Shown: positions 46,232 to 57,008, counted from the stretch's first letter. The stretch: 64,000 nt of DNA from a bacterium (GCA_004321745.1 SGYO01000001.1:1-64000), one strand, 5' to 3'. The notes: generated by a model from the letters alone, not told the origin. Numbers and translations: made by a program.

Positions 46232-49138
46232 TTAATCACTACTAACCAAACTTGATAGATCAATTGATGAAGATATGCCATCAATTGTTATTGTAAGAGT
46301 ATCCGTACTTAAAAATTTTACCGAGGATCCACTTTCTGATATTACACTGACCTGAGGTTGAATCCAGCTAGGGGATCTTTTTAAAAGTTGAAAGGCATCT
46401 TGATCTAGAAAAATTGTATCAACTATAGAATCATCAGGATTAAAAGAAAAACCGGAGATTAAGGTATCTACTTCCCCGCTTTCAATAGATAATGAATCAG
46501 GCCCTAATATAACAGATACGCTTGCTCCAAATTCCCATTGGTTATCAATTTTTAAAATGAGGGCTGCATCGATTATATCATCAGGAATTCCTAGACTATC
46601 TCCTTGCTCTACTAATTCAACAGGGTCTGGGCTAATAACCGCATCAGCATCTACAATAAACATTAGAGGCGCTCTTACATTCATCACACCTGATAAAGAA
46701 TCATCACTTGCTACTGTCCCAACTGAATCTAAATCACCAACTTGAGCTGAACCACGCGCAATGATACGATCAGGTCTTATATTAATTAAAGATGAGGCAT
46801 CAGGGATTTGGACACTAGGGTTAGCATGAATATTCTGAGTAACATTTTTTACAATTGAATCACCATGCGTGTCATTATATGCTGTAATGATCAAATCAAG
46901 ATAAACTGGAAGATCTATGCTAGAAGTAAAATCAAGAACCATCTCGACATCCTCAAAATCAAATCCATCTAACTCTTCAGGTAATGCGTCAATAGATTGT
47001 TCAACTGGATCGATCTCTACAGTAACAGGATTTATTTGACCAGTAACAGATTGAAATGCCATATTCGTCATGTTAACTGTTATAGCGATTGAATCACTTA
47101 AAGAAAGTGTCATTTCTTGATCTGATGGCAATGAAATATTTGATATGTAATTGACCTTTTGAGTATCGACATCCGATGGCAAAATAAGATTATACCCACT
47201 TAAATCGATCTCAACATCTGAGACTCCTGGACTAATTGTAAATGAAGTATCTAATGATAAAGAATTTTTATAAAATTCGTTTATCTGAAAAAATACATCT
47301 GCAACAACGCCTATACTATTTTCTATTGTTAACGAAAGGTCGCCAGATTTTAAAACTGCACTATGTACGATGGTTGAGTCATCTAAAGATATAGAATTTG
47401 AATCGGACATCGCATCCTGAGAGAAAAAGCCTCTGACGGTGGAGAAACCAAGGTCAGAAACAATGATATCAATAATAATAGAGTCTAACAGGCTATATGT
47501 TCCAACTTCATACGCCGTTGTAACATCAGCTGAATAATTCAGAGATTGATCATTTTGAGGCATTTGGATTATATATCCATTTAGATCAATTTCAATTGGA
47601 GCAAGATCTCCAAACATAGAACCTGTCTCTATGACCAGAGGTTGATTGGTTTCAACGTTAACAATTTCATCAATGGTAATGATGGCCTCTGGGGAACCAT
47701 TGGAGCTTGTATTGATACCATTATTAATGTTTAGAGTTAGACTACCACTACTAAGGTTAGCTTCTAAAATATCAGAATCACTTTCAATATTCATCTGTCC
47801 ATCAAAACCAAGGTCCTGCGGAGTCACCTTCCCCTCAAAGTCAGAGAATGATAGTTGCTGCCCTTCAGCCGGACCTTCTAAAATTATATTTACAATAATA
47901 CTATCTGTAGATGTAATAACAATAAAATCTTCACCAGAATCCTGAGTTGTAACATCATAACTATAGTCTACAAATTGTTCATCAATTGACATAGATAACG
48001 CATAACCAGATATATTGGTCTCACTAATCAGGTTAGTGGAATTAGCGCCTATATTTATACTGGTTTGAAAATTAGATCCATCTGGAGTTTTGAGAGATGG
48101 TATATAAAGATTCATTTCACTCGTAATAGCCATATAGTTATCGATGTCTATGACAAGTTTACCTGCAGCAATAGTTGCGAGTACTACCTTGTTAGAATCT
48201 GATGCTAAATCAATAGTACCAATTTCTGAAATTGTTTGGGCAGGTATCTTAGCTGTTGCTGAGGTTACCTCAAGTCCACTCCCTGTTATCTCAACAGAAA
48301 AAGAAGAATTTTTAGCATCATCATCTATCAATACATTGTTTTGACCTGGGCTACTACCAGTAACCTCAACAATGATATCACCGGACAAAATAACATCAGC
48401 AAGATCTAGTAAAGCTGATTGCTGCTCTCCGCTATTTATGGGCCCTACTATCGTTGTCGAACCACCTACAATATCTGATCCATCTGCATTTTTTAATTGT
48501 ACATCTACATCCCCTAGGGGTATAACAAGATTATTTATAATAGTGAGTGATAATGAACCATCGCTGAAAACAGCTGCCGAAAAATCTGAAAAATTAAAAT
48601 CATTTGTTACAGGCTCAAGGTCAAAAGATGTAATGTTAACTGTGTTACCATTTGGAATATCTGAAACACTTGGATAGATAGATGAGAACAAATAAGGTTC
48701 TGTTGCTTGAGGATCAATATTATCAAGAGAGATTATACCAACCTCTGAACTGACTTTATTTTCAATTGGATCAATACCTACAGGGTCAAATCCTATTTTT
48801 TCTTCCACTTCAGTATCTTCAATTGTGACATTGTCAACGCTCTGGGAAAACTGCTTGCTTATATCATCTATTGAAAGTTTATCTCCTACCTCTTGCTTAT
48901 CAATGTTAGCAACCTTGGTAAAAACAAATATTGAATCATTATTGCCGTATGATTCTTTAGTAATGCTCGAATCACCAGTGAGTATATCAACATCATTCAA
49001 TGTGATAGATTCTTGATAAACTGAAAATCCAAAAGATGGCTGAATTATTGGGAGCTTATCAAGATCAGGCTCTATCGAACATGATGCGAAAAAAGCTCCA
49101 ATAATATATATGGTAGTATGTTTTTTAAAATTGAACAC
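46232..49138 (-). CDS. large beta-repeat lipoprotein
   Basis: 968 residues from a GTG start. A lipobox ends at FFASC with the likely lipidated Cys near residue 20. The rest is acidic and made of repeated beta-sandwich-like units, recognisable by recurring patterns such as SGDLSLTIENSI, SGSLTLNINNGI and AAGKLVIDIDNYM, followed by IDLSGY(N/I). At least four copies are present. No enzyme motif is visible. It is upstream of and nearly overlaps the barrel gene (44722-46230), so the pair may form a surface-exposed scaffold. Confidence 0.68.
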   Translation of the reverse strand: MFNFKKHTTIYIIGAFFASCSIEPDLDKLPIIQPSFGFSVYQESITLNDVDILTGDSSITKESYGNNDSIFVFTKVANIDKQEVGDKLSIDDISKQFSQSVDNVTIEDTEVEEKIGFDPVGIDPIENKVSSEVGIISLDNIDPQATEPYLFSSIYPSVSDIPNGNTVNITSFDLEPVTNDFNFSDFSAAVFSDGSLSLTIINNLVIPLGDVDVQLKNADGSDIVGGSTTIVGPINSGEQQSALLDLADVILSGDIIVEVTGSSPGQNNVLIDDDAKNSSFSVEITGSGLEVTSATAKIPAQTISEIGTIDLASDSNKVVLATIAAGKLVIDIDNYMAITSEMNLYIPSLKTPDGSNFQTSINIGANSTNLISETNISGYALSMSIDEQFVDYSYDVTTQDSGEDFIVITSTDSIIVNIILEGPAEGQQLSFSDFEGKVTPQDLGFDGQMNIESDSDILEANLSSGSLTLNINNGINTSSNGSPEAIITIDEIVNVETNQPLVIETGSMFGDLAPIEIDLNGYIIQMPQNDQSLNYSADVTTAYEVGTYSLLDSIIIDIIVSDLGFSTVRGFFSQDAMSDSNSISLDDSTIVHSAVLKSGDLSLTIENSIGVVADVFFQINEFYKNSLSLDTSFTISPGVSDVEIDLSGYNLILPSDVDTQKVNYISNISLPSDQEMTLSLSDSIAITVNMTNMAFQSVTGQINPVTVEIDPVEQSIDALPEELDGFDFEDVEMVLDFTSSIDLPVYLDLIITAYNDTHGDSIVKNVTQNIHANPSVQIPDASSLINIRPDRIIARGSAQVGDLDSVGTVASDDSLSGVMNVRAPLMFIVDADAVISPDPVELVEQGDSLGIPDDIIDAALILKIDNQWEFGASVSVILGPDSLSIESGEVDTLISGFSFNPDDSIVDTIFLDQDAFQLLKRSPSWIQPQVSVISESGSSVKFLSTDTLTITIDGISSSIDLSSLVSSD

Positions 49139-49234
49139 AAAAATATCTCAAAATAATTTGCACAGAAAAATAACAAATTATTATGACTGAGAATATGATG
49201 AATTACGAAGAATTAAAAATTAAATAGGTTAACG

Positions 49235-49732
49235 TTATTTTTCTTTTCTAAGCTTTTTTAAATGGTCAATTCCATGTTGTTCAAAGTATAAATTAGTAAA
49301 CTTATCAAGTAGCTCATATGCATCGCTGCAATTGCGCTGGTCTACAGTCTGTTTGGACTTCATCAGTTTAACAATGATTTGGTGAAGTGTTAGCGTTTGA
49401 TCAACATATTTTTGTCTGTCTTTATTGCCCTTTTCTTTGGCCTTAACACGCTGTGCCAAAAAATAATTTAAAATAGTTTCTTGAGCATTTTGAGCATGCG
49501 ATTCTTTGGTTGTAACCCATCTTGATATCTGATTTAAAGACTGCGCATCTGATTTACCAGCTAAGTCATTGATCATATTCATTGCCTTACGTATAGTAGT
49601 AATATCTTCTTCAATTTGAACTATTCGTACTGCATCATCATAAATACCACATGGTACCTGACAATGTCCATATATTTTTGTTGAAATCGTAAACAGAGCT
49701 AATACTAAAAATATCTTTATAGATCTAATCAT
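49235..49732 (-). CDS. sodN: nickel superoxide dismutase with a Sec signal peptide
   Basis: 165 residues. A 22-residue signal peptide (core VLALFTISTKIYG) is followed directly by HCQVPCGIYDD, the NiSOD nickel hook: His1, Cys2 and Cys6 supply the nickel ligands. The third residue is Gln instead of the common Asp. The rest is helical, as expected for NiSOD, and the mature part is about 143 residues, longer than Streptomyces SodN (117). Cleavage by signal peptidase would expose His1 outside the cytoplasm. No sodX-type maturation peptidase gene is seen next to it. An AAGGAA site precedes the ATG. Confidence 0.9.
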   Translation of the reverse strand: MIRSIKIFLVLALFTISTKIYGHCQVPCGIYDDAVRIVQIEEDITTIRKAMNMINDLAGKSDAQSLNQISRWVTTKESHAQNAQETILNYFLAQRVKAKEKGNKDRQKYVDQTLTLHQIIVKLMKSKQTVDQRNCSDAYELLDKFTNLYFEQHGIDHLKKLRKEK

Positions 49733-49767
49733 AATTATTCCTTTTAAATAATAAGTTTAAAATTAAA

Positions 49768-49798
49768 TAAAAAAGGGGCTTCAAATAAAACCCCTTTT
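49768..49798 (-). terminator. rho-independent terminator of the giant secreted protein gene
   Basis: On the minus strand AAAAGGGG pairs with CCCCTTTT around a 12-nt loop, followed by a T-rich tract. It lies 29 bp after the stop codon at 49827 and isolates this operon from the NiSOD gene. Confidence 0.85.
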
Positions 49799-49826
49799 CT
49801 ATTTCTAAAAGCCTAAGCCTTGATGT

Positions 49827-52800
49827 CTATTTCATTAATACCATCTTGCGATTTTGAGTGAAATCACCAGCCTGAATTGTGTAGATATACATGCCCGCAC
49901 TTACAGGTCTTCCTATCTCATTTGTCGCATTCCACATTACAGATCTATGACCAGCACTTTGAACTTCATTTACAAGAGTACGAACCATACGACCTGTAAG
50001 ATCATAAATCGATATAACAACTCTTGATTCACTTGGCAAAGCATACTGAATCTGAGTAGATGGATTAAATGGGTTTGGATAGTTTTGCTTTAACGCAAAC
50101 TCCGTTGGCATTCCCATATTCTCTTCTGCTGATAGTACTGCTGAAACAATACTAGAAGCATCAGATTCTAGACCAGATATATCCACAGCTGTGACCCAAT
50201 ATTCATAAGCACCAACATCTGAAAGCTCTTGATCAACATAAAAAGAGTCAGTTGTTGTAAATACCATAGCAGGCTCATTTGTTAGAATGTCTTGCCTGTA
50301 TATATTAAAGTAGCTGAAATCATCATCAACCGAACCTGACCAAGTTAGTGATACTGCACCAGGATTCGTGCTGAAAGCTAAACTCATTGGCGCTTCAGGA
50401 TGAAGGTTATCAATTGAATAACCACTCATAGGCTCAGAGTCTAACCAGAAACCAACATCTTCCGTATGCGCAGTAACCATGAAGGTACTCATATGCATGC
50501 TATGCATCGATGAATCACCAAGTGTTGGAACAACTGCTGCATAAGGATCCATACCATGCCAAGGCACAGTTTCAATATAATCCCACAGTTCTATTGGAAC
50601 ATTATTCACTTTTCTCCATATGGAAAATTGAGTGAAGTAACCCCAATCACCTGGCATTCCTGCATCCCAAACGGCACGCATTTGCCTTCCTTGATCATTC
50701 GGCACATCATGAAGATCAACCATATGCGGAGGACCAGCGAAACCATACTCAAATAATTCAACATCATAAATGACTGTATTGCCGCTTATCTCAAATGCTT
50801 CCTCCATATAATAGGAATCATATCCAGGAGCGTCGACATATATATTGTACACACCATCAATTAGATCAATGGAGTAAAAACCATCATCATTTGAATATGT
50901 ATTAACACTATATGTATCATTCCAAACATTGATAAATGCAGGTTCATCGGGGTCATATTCGCCTACATACGACACTACACCTTGAACTGAACCTGTAAAA
51001 CCACCGATAGGACTCAAGGTAAAATCAATGACAACATCAGCGCTTACATCTACTCCATATGCTGTCTCATTGAAAAATCCATCAGATATTACACTAATGT
51101 CATAAACACCTTCAGGAACTGTCGTTAAATAATAACCTTCAGAATCTGTACTAGTGAAAGTATACCAACCGCCATCATGGTCACGGCTTCCATCATCACC
51201 CATCATTGCTGAACTTATATCTAAAGTTGCATCAGCTAGAGGCTGCCCCATATCATCATATACATATCCTGAAATCATGTAATAATCAATGTATATGAAA
51301 AAGACTACATCAGGTATCATTGTATAATTATTTGGAGTTACAAAAACTTGATCATAAAAATCGTAGTTTGAATATCCCTCCATATTATTGGTTACCGCAA
51401 CAAGATATGCTCCAGGTGCTGGTACTTCAGCCATATAATACCCAGCTTGGCCAGTATTTACTGTATAAGATTCATTATCATTGTAAACTACTACCTCAGC
51501 ACCCTCTAGAGGCTCGTAGTAATTATTACCATGCTCATCTGTGTATTCCTTAAAAACATAACCTTCAACAAAACCTGTAGCTTGTGGGGGAGTTACATCT
51601 ATATTATAGTTGTATACATAAGCGCCTAGACCATCATCAAAAGTTGATGCATCTAAGAAAAATGTTTCAGATACAAACGGACCACCATCAAAAGATGCAA
51701 ATACATTTATTTCTGTACCATTTTGAGCCCAAAAACTATAATAGCCATTATCACCTATTTCGGAGGAACTATACAACCCGATTGGGTTCTCATCAGAGCC
51801 AATCTGAGAATCCACCCAAATGTAACCTGATAGCGGCTGACCATTTATTCCATAGGCAAAACCTTGTACTAAAGTATTTAGCTTCATCACAGAAATGTTT
51901 GATACATAGCTAGTGCCATCAGTAATAGTAACTTCTGATTCATTACCATATGTTACATCACCAGTTGTTTCATCAACTTGCCCAATGAGAGGTACTAACC
52001 TGCCACCATTATCTTCATCCTGATGGTAAGGGTACAACCTAACTACGTCTCCAGCCACTATATCATTAGCTGACACTCCAATATCATAAGTACCATCCGC
52101 AGCACTGATACCTTCTGTTAAGGTTTCAGTATCATAGTAATAGTAATCATTATAGTAGTAACCTTCATCTTTACCAATCTCTACAAAAACTCCTTCAACA
52201 GGTAGAGCCTGGTCTGTCATCTCAGTAGCAATACCAGTAAAACGTATTTGAGAGCTACTAAATGGTTTAACAACAGTTGATCCCGTAACAGTTAGATCAG
52301 GGTCCAACTCAGCAAAAAAGAATGTTGCCCCTTGAACTTCCATGAAATCAAGGTCATCGATAAACGTAACAAAAACACCTTCCGTAGTATCGGAGTCAAT
52401 TGTTTCTTCATTGTCAATTAATATGGCAAAGGAAGGTTCATCATTTTCATGCTCTCTAGAATTATAATAATCATCATAATAATAGTCATCATCAAAATCT
52501 TCAAGAATGTTTAGATCGCCTTCATCAAGTACGCCATTAAAATTTGCATCCCAAAAGATGCCCATAGCCCCTACATAAGGAGCTGGATTTTGCAGGTCAA
52601 ATGTAGCCTTAACTACAATTCCATCTGCTTCAACATCTAGATCAGGAAGCGTATTTACCGTACCGCCATTGTACGAAGCTGCATCAAAAACTTCTAAAGA
52701 ATAATCAGAGAAGACATATTGTTCAGAATCTTCCTCTATTACCTCCACTTGCCTTAACGTAACAGCAGCATCGCGAGTTACAACATACAGCAAAAATGAA

Positions 52801-55800
52801 CTGTAAGTATTATCACCTAAAGCAGGAACAGGAACCTCATAAAATGCAGGGTCTGTACCGGATATGGTAATAGTTTGAGTATTGAAGCTAGGTTCTACAT
52901 CGGGAAATGGATTATACTCAAAACGAAAATACACATTAACGTCTGCACCAGCAGTGAATGCTTCAAACGCAATAGACCCACCGTATGGGAAGCTAAACGG
53001 ATAAATGCCGGTGTTCTCGTTAGCAAAACCTGCCCAATCTTGTGAACCAGTTGGATTTAGATACGTTTCACCAGTTACTACAGCACCTCCAAATGGACCA
53101 GAAAAAATAATACCTGATTCTGGGCCTGGATCACCACTTATGCGGCACCCACCACCAAAAATATAGGTAGGTAGTAACACATCGCTGTCACCAACATAAG
53201 CGCCGTAATTATTATAAGTGTCTAGCGGGTTCCAGTCACATGGACCACCAAGCTCTGCACTAGATTCAAAACTGCCCCAACCTCCGACAATGTATTTATA
53301 CTCGAAAGCAGTATTTTCTAACATCTCAGTTGCTCCAACGTAGATACCATCTCCATCTTCATCCGTCATTTGTACTCCATATCCGCTCCATCCTTCAAAA
53401 CTACCAGTAGCATAGATCATTTCTAAAGGTAATTCTCCATTTGCAGTAAGCATATCATTATATTCATTAGCATCAGTGCTAAATACAACCACAGCTGTTG
53501 GAGGAGGAGTAAGCTCAGAACAATTACCATTACCACAGAGTGAAAAACAATGATCAATTTTCTGATCTACAATTGTAGTATAAAAATGTCTATCATTAAA
53601 TTGCCCAAAAGCACACTCCTGCCCTTCAATATTCTCCTTATCATCCCACCAATCACCGTTAACATAAGTATATGCATCATCCAAGCCGACAGGGAAACTA
53701 TCTGCTACGAACCACTTATTAGATAAACTGTCAACTTGGGTAAATGGATAACGCTGATCCCATGGACCACCAAAATAGTTACCGCCAGCTAACCATAGAC
53801 CATCATCAGAAACCACTTCGTCTCCCATATCAAGAGTAATTTCAACGTATACACTATCACTGTAAGTATAATCACAATCTCCAAAACGATGATTTGCAAT
53901 CATGTCCCCTTGAACGGTAATTCTTCTATCTGAAAATGGGTCAACGGCGCATGATTGGCCTTGAATATTTTCTTTTACATCCCAACTCATACCATTGGTA
54001 AATGTATAGTCATAAGTTCCACCATCAACGAGGTCTACTTCAATCTCAAAAACGCCGTCGTGATTAAAATCAACCATACGATAATTATCTTCCCACGGAC
54101 CGCCAAATGGGCCTCCAGCTAAATGTACACCGTCTGGAGAAATATTCTCGACACCGGTCATATCAACACGGAATTTTACAGTTGCAGTGTCAGGAGCACC
54201 TACTGTCTCGCAAGAACCTTCACCGCACAGACCAAAACAATGGTTTATCTGCCTGTCAACTATAGTCGTTCTAAACTCTCTGTCGCTAAATTGACCAAAA
54301 GCGCAATCTTGGCCTTGAATGTTTTCTTTATTACCCCAATCGGTACCATTAACGTAAGTGTAAGCATCATTCAAAACGGCTGGAAAACTATCTGCAAGGA
54401 ACCAGACATTATTGGATCCTTCAACAAGAGTAAAAGGATAACGACCTTCCCATGGACCACCAAAATAACTGCCACCAGCTAAAAATAATCCAGCATCTGA
54501 GATAACCTCGTCTCCCATGTCCAAGGTAAACTCAACATATACGCTGTCACTATACGTTGCATCACAATCTTGAAATTTAGCAAAAACGGTTGTATCTGAA
54601 TTAACAGTCATGTCTCTATCATGAAAGTTCGATGGATTAGCACACGACTGCCCTTCAATATTCTCTTTACTACTCCAATTATGTCCGTTTGTGTAGGTGT
54701 AAAAAATGCTTGATCCGGTAGAAAGCTCAAACGTACCTTCAAAAACTCCATCGCCATTATGATCGATTAACCTACCTGATTGATTACCATCATTTGGCTC
54801 ACCCCATATCGATCCAGCAACATAAACGCCCTGCTCTGAAACAGTTTGATCTGTCATGTCCAAATAAAATGTAACATTTGCAATTGGAGGCGGCGGCGGT
54901 ACAAAGTCACACGCATAACATGAAGCATAACATACTAAAGGAAGTTCAAAATCTTGATCTCCTATAGACACAATCCTGTCATTGAACTCACCAAAACCAC
55001 ACGGCTCTAATGCATTTGCATCTTCAAATCCATCCCAAGTACCAAAAGATGGCTGATTTCTAAATTTATATGTTACGTCCTGATTGATCGCGAGCTCGAC
55101 AGTTACTTTCCAAATGTCATCACCGTCAGAGTCATTCATTAACACACCTTCTTGGCCAAATTGACCACCAGCCAAATAAACTCCTTCTGGATGAGTATCA
55201 ACCTCATTCATGTCAACACTAAAGGTTACATCGATAAACGGATCATAACCTTCTCTAACAAATTTAAATGTCCAATAATTATCTCCAACCTGTATAGATA
55301 AAGTCATAAGATTACCATCGAACGAAAGAATATCGTAAGTTCTTGAGTTAGGTACAGCATCGGTTAAACTGGAAAGTTCTCCACCATTGTAAGCCTTAGC
55401 TAGTGCAAAATATGCACCAACTCCATCAAGGGTTAGACTCATATCAGTTTCATTGTAGCTCCATGTAGCAGAGTTCGAACCATCATGAGGTGAAATAGGA
55501 GCGCCACAGCCTTCGTCTACACCCTGCCAAGTCTCCAACCAAGTCTCAGTACCCATATCATTAACAAAAGTGCCATCATCGTTTAGAATGTATTTATCAT
55601 CAAATAAACACGCCCTATTCGCCACTGAGGCAGCATCATTTTGCCAGTGAACAGATCCAGTAGCATTTTCACCAGAACTAACCACTAACGAGCCAGCCTC
55701 TGGTACAAGCTTCCAAACATGAGCAAATGGGCTAAGGGGGGTATGTGTATGAGTTCCAATATTTGAAAAGTCATCTTGGCCAAGAACAATCCACTCTGAA

Positions 55801-56348
55801 TCAGTTGCATTAGTTCCGGCAGATGAAACCCAATCAATATTCCCAATGCCTACATTAGACTTTCTTACTAAAGTATGTTCTCCTGTTGCATTATCAATCC
55901 CAGCAACAGACCAACCAGCACCAGGGTCATCACCTGCATCTCCAACTATGTCTATTAATATACCATTATGTACCAAACCAATTGCATCATCGCCATTAAA
56001 AAAAGTAGCAGTTGATCCAATTAAATCTGAAGCCGCTTGAATTTCATCATTTGCACTACTGTTACAAACTATCCAGACATCTCCTGGAGCTACAGACCCT
56101 TCAAGCTGAACACTATTACTTTCACCTTCAGCCCAGTCTCCTCCATTTGAAATACGCCAAATTTGATATGTGCTTAAATCAATTGCTACATCTGTGCTAT
56201 TGTATATTTCGATATACTTGTTATTGCTGGACCCCTCAGCATATTCACTAATAAATACGCCTTGAGCCTTAGAAACAGAAAAAACAAATATTGCTGTTAA
56301 AACAATAACTCTAATTAAATTGAATAAATTATTTTTATTATTTTTCAT
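49827..56348 (-). CDS. giant secreted modular protein with type IX-style sorting domain
   Basis: 2173 residues, signal peptide to about 29. Domains in order: lamin-tail domain (FISEYAEGSSNNKYIEIYN, 30-200); a lipocalin-like segment (about 205-365); six starch-binding-like modules (a near 371, b near 489, c 593-713, d near 721, e 823-943, f near 952); a region with Asp/Tyr tracts (YYYDDYY, about 1300-1410); carboxypeptidase-regulatory-like beta domains (about 1560-1850); fibronectin-like (about 1985-2070). The C-terminal sorting module starts at LKQNYPNPFNPST near 2083. The modules carry CAFGQF/CF cysteines. No catalytic domain was recognised, so it may be a glycan-binding or structural surface protein. 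Confidence 0.85.
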   Translation of the reverse strand: MKNNKNNLFNLIRVIVLTAIFVFSVSKAQGVFISEYAEGSSNNKYIEIYNSTDVAIDLSTYQIWRISNGGDWAEGESNSVQLEGSVAPGDVWIVCNSSANDEIQAASDLIGSTATFFNGDDAIGLVHNGILIDIVGDAGDDPGAGWSVAGIDNATGEHTLVRKSNVGIGNIDWVSSAGTNATDSEWIVLGQDDFSNIGTHTHTPLSPFAHVWKLVPEAGSLVVSSGENATGSVHWQNDAASVANRACLFDDKYILNDDGTFVNDMGTETWLETWQGVDEGCGAPISPHDGSNSATWSYNETDMSLTLDGVGAYFALAKAYNGGELSSLTDAVPNSRTYDILSFDGNLMTLSIQVGDNYWTFKFVREGYDPFIDVTFSVDMNEVDTHPEGVYLAGGQFGQEGVLMNDSDGDDIWKVTVELAINQDVTYKFRNQPSFGTWDGFEDANALEPCGFGEFNDRIVSIGDQDFELPLVCYASCYACDFVPPPPPIANVTFYLDMTDQTVSEQGVYVAGSIWGEPNDGNQSGRLIDHNGDGVFEGTFELSTGSSIFYTYTNGHNWSSKENIEGQSCANPSNFHDRDMTVNSDTTVFAKFQDCDATYSDSVYVEFTLDMGDEVISDAGLFLAGGSYFGGPWEGRYPFTLVEGSNNVWFLADSFPAVLNDAYTYVNGTDWGNKENIQGQDCAFGQFSDREFRTTIVDRQINHCFGLCGEGSCETVGAPDTATVKFRVDMTGVENISPDGVHLAGGPFGGPWEDNYRMVDFNHDGVFEIEVDLVDGGTYDYTFTNGMSWDVKENIQGQSCAVDPFSDRRITVQGDMIANHRFGDCDYTYSDSVYVEITLDMGDEVVSDDGLWLAGGNYFGGPWDQRYPFTQVDSLSNKWFVADSFPVGLDDAYTYVNGDWWDDKENIEGQECAFGQFNDRHFYTTIVDQKIDHCFSLCGNGNCSELTPPPTAVVVFSTDANEYNDMLTANGELPLEMIYATGSFEGWSGYGVQMTDEDGDGIYVGATEMLENTAFEYKYIVGGWGSFESSAELGGPCDWNPLDTYNNYGAYVGDSDVLLPTYIFGGGCRISGDPGPESGIIFSGPFGGAVVTGETYLNPTGSQDWAGFANENTGIYPFSFPYGGSIAFEAFTAGADVNVYFRFEYNPFPDVEPSFNTQTITISGTDPAFYEVPVPALGDNTYSSFLLYVVTRDAAVTLRQVEVIEEDSEQYVFSDYSLEVFDAASYNGGTVNTLPDLDVEADGIVVKATFDLQNPAPYVGAMGIFWDANFNGVLDEGDLNILEDFDDDYYYDDYYNSREHENDEPSFAILIDNEETIDSDTTEGVFVTFIDDLDFMEVQGATFFFAELDPDLTVTGSTVVKPFSSSQIRFTGIATEMTDQALPVEGVFVEIGKDEGYYYNDYYYYDTETLTEGISAADGTYDIGVSANDIVAGDVVRLYPYHQDEDNGGRLVPLIGQVDETTGDVTYGNESEVTITDGTSYVSNISVMKLNTLVQGFAYGINGQPLSGYIWVDSQIGSDENPIGLYSSSEIGDNGYYSFWAQNGTEINVFASFDGGPFVSETFFLDASTFDDGLGAYVYNYNIDVTPPQATGFVEGYVFKEYTDEHGNNYYEPLEGAEVVVYNDNESYTVNTGQAGYYMAEVPAPGAYLVAVTNNMEGYSNYDFYDQVFVTPNNYTMIPDVVFFIYIDYYMISGYVYDDMGQPLADATLDISSAMMGDDGSRDHDGGWYTFTSTDSEGYYLTTVPEGVYDISVISDGFFNETAYGVDVSADVVIDFTLSPIGGFTGSVQGVVSYVGEYDPDEPAFINVWNDTYSVNTYSNDDGFYSIDLIDGVYNIYVDAPGYDSYYMEEAFEISGNTVIYDVELFEYGFAGPPHMVDLHDVPNDQGRQMRAVWDAGMPGDWGYFTQFSIWRKVNNVPIELWDYIETVPWHGMDPYAAVVPTLGDSSMHSMHMSTFMVTAHTEDVGFWLDSEPMSGYSIDNLHPEAPMSLAFSTNPGAVSLTWSGSVDDDFSYFNIYRQDILTNEPAMVFTTTDSFYVDQELSDVGAYEYWVTAVDISGLESDASSIVSAVLSAEENMGMPTEFALKQNYPNPFNPSTQIQYALPSESRVVISIYDLTGRMVRTLVNEVQSAGHRSVMWNATNEIGRPVSAGMYIYTIQAGDFTQNRKMVLMK
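53520..53878. repeat. diverged 359-bp module copy e in the giant protein gene
   Basis: Collinear with 54210-54568, 690 bp away. Both units have the same length and the same order of protein motifs (LAGG.YFGGPW, AYTYVNG, KENI.GQ). Many third positions differ, so the duplication is old at the DNA level. Confidence 0.75.
54210..54568. repeat. diverged 359-bp module copy c in the giant protein gene
   Basis: Partner of 53520-53878. Intervening module d (about 53900-54190) is more distant, so the arrangement suggests duplication of a two-module unit c-d or d-e. Confidence 0.72.
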
Positions 56349-56772
56349 TTTCAGACTCCCTATGGCTTGACTCTGGAGTTAATGGTAACTTGATAGCTTT
56401 GTTACCATTTTCTATTTTTAGGGTTATCACAGAAAGTTTCGAGCGAGCGTTTGATGCCCATCTTTTAAAAATACTTTTTTCTTTATCTTTTTTAATTCGA
56501 CTTTCTAGAATCTCTTGTTGCTCTTTCTGAACAACTTGCTGCTTTTTCAAAACAGATTGCGCATATTTTTTCTCTCGAATCGATTTTTGAATTCTAGACT
56601 CATTGATTTTATCAACATCGATAGGTAAAACTTCTTGATCGATTGCTTTAATATTTGAATCTGTGTTATTCACATCTGTGTTTTCACCATCAATAGTTGA
56701 ATTATTTTCTGATGCATAAACAAATGTAAAGACAATGAAGATAGTACCAATTATAGTTAGACTTTTCATCAT
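56338..56772 (-). CDS. small exported coiled-coil protein
   Basis: 144 residues with a signal peptide (core TIIGTIFIVFTFVYA), an Asn/Asp-rich linker, a charged helical segment (about 60-105; KKYAQSVLKKQQVVQKEQQ) predicted to coil, and a basic segment before the end. Its stop lies 11 bp inside the giant protein gene, so the two are one operon. No family was recognised. It may be a periplasmic partner of the large protein. Confidence 0.6.
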   Translation of the reverse strand: MMKSLTIIGTIFIVFTFVYASENNSTIDGENTDVNNTDSNIKAIDQEVLPIDVDKINESRIQKSIREKKYAQSVLKKQQVVQKEQQEILESRIKKDKEKSIFKRWASNARSKLSVITLKIENGNKAIKLPLTPESSHRESENEK

Positions 56773-56946
56773 TACTCCTTTTTTGTGTTCCTATATATAA
56801 AAGTTTTGTGGTAAGTGGACAAAAACGCTACCGAATATAGAAAACAACAGAAGGTTTGTCAAACAATACAGTCCTAATTTTTTCACAAGTTTTAATTGTA
56901 AAATACCATTGAAAAATTTTGGAATGTTTTTACCTAAATAGTTAAG

Positions 56947-56966
56947 TTTCGACCAGTGATTCGAAA
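56947..56966. promoter_or_regulatory. candidate TetR operator TTTCGA-N8-TCGAAA
   Basis: A 6-8-6 perfect inverted repeat of 20 bp lies 43 bp before the TetR start codon and just ahead of a TATAAT -10-like hexamer at 56975-56980. This is the usual place for TetR-family autoregulation. It is a sequence-based inference. Confidence 0.5.
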
Positions 56967-57008
56967 TTTAAACTTATAATTTATATTAACTAAAAATAAG
57001 GATGCGAT

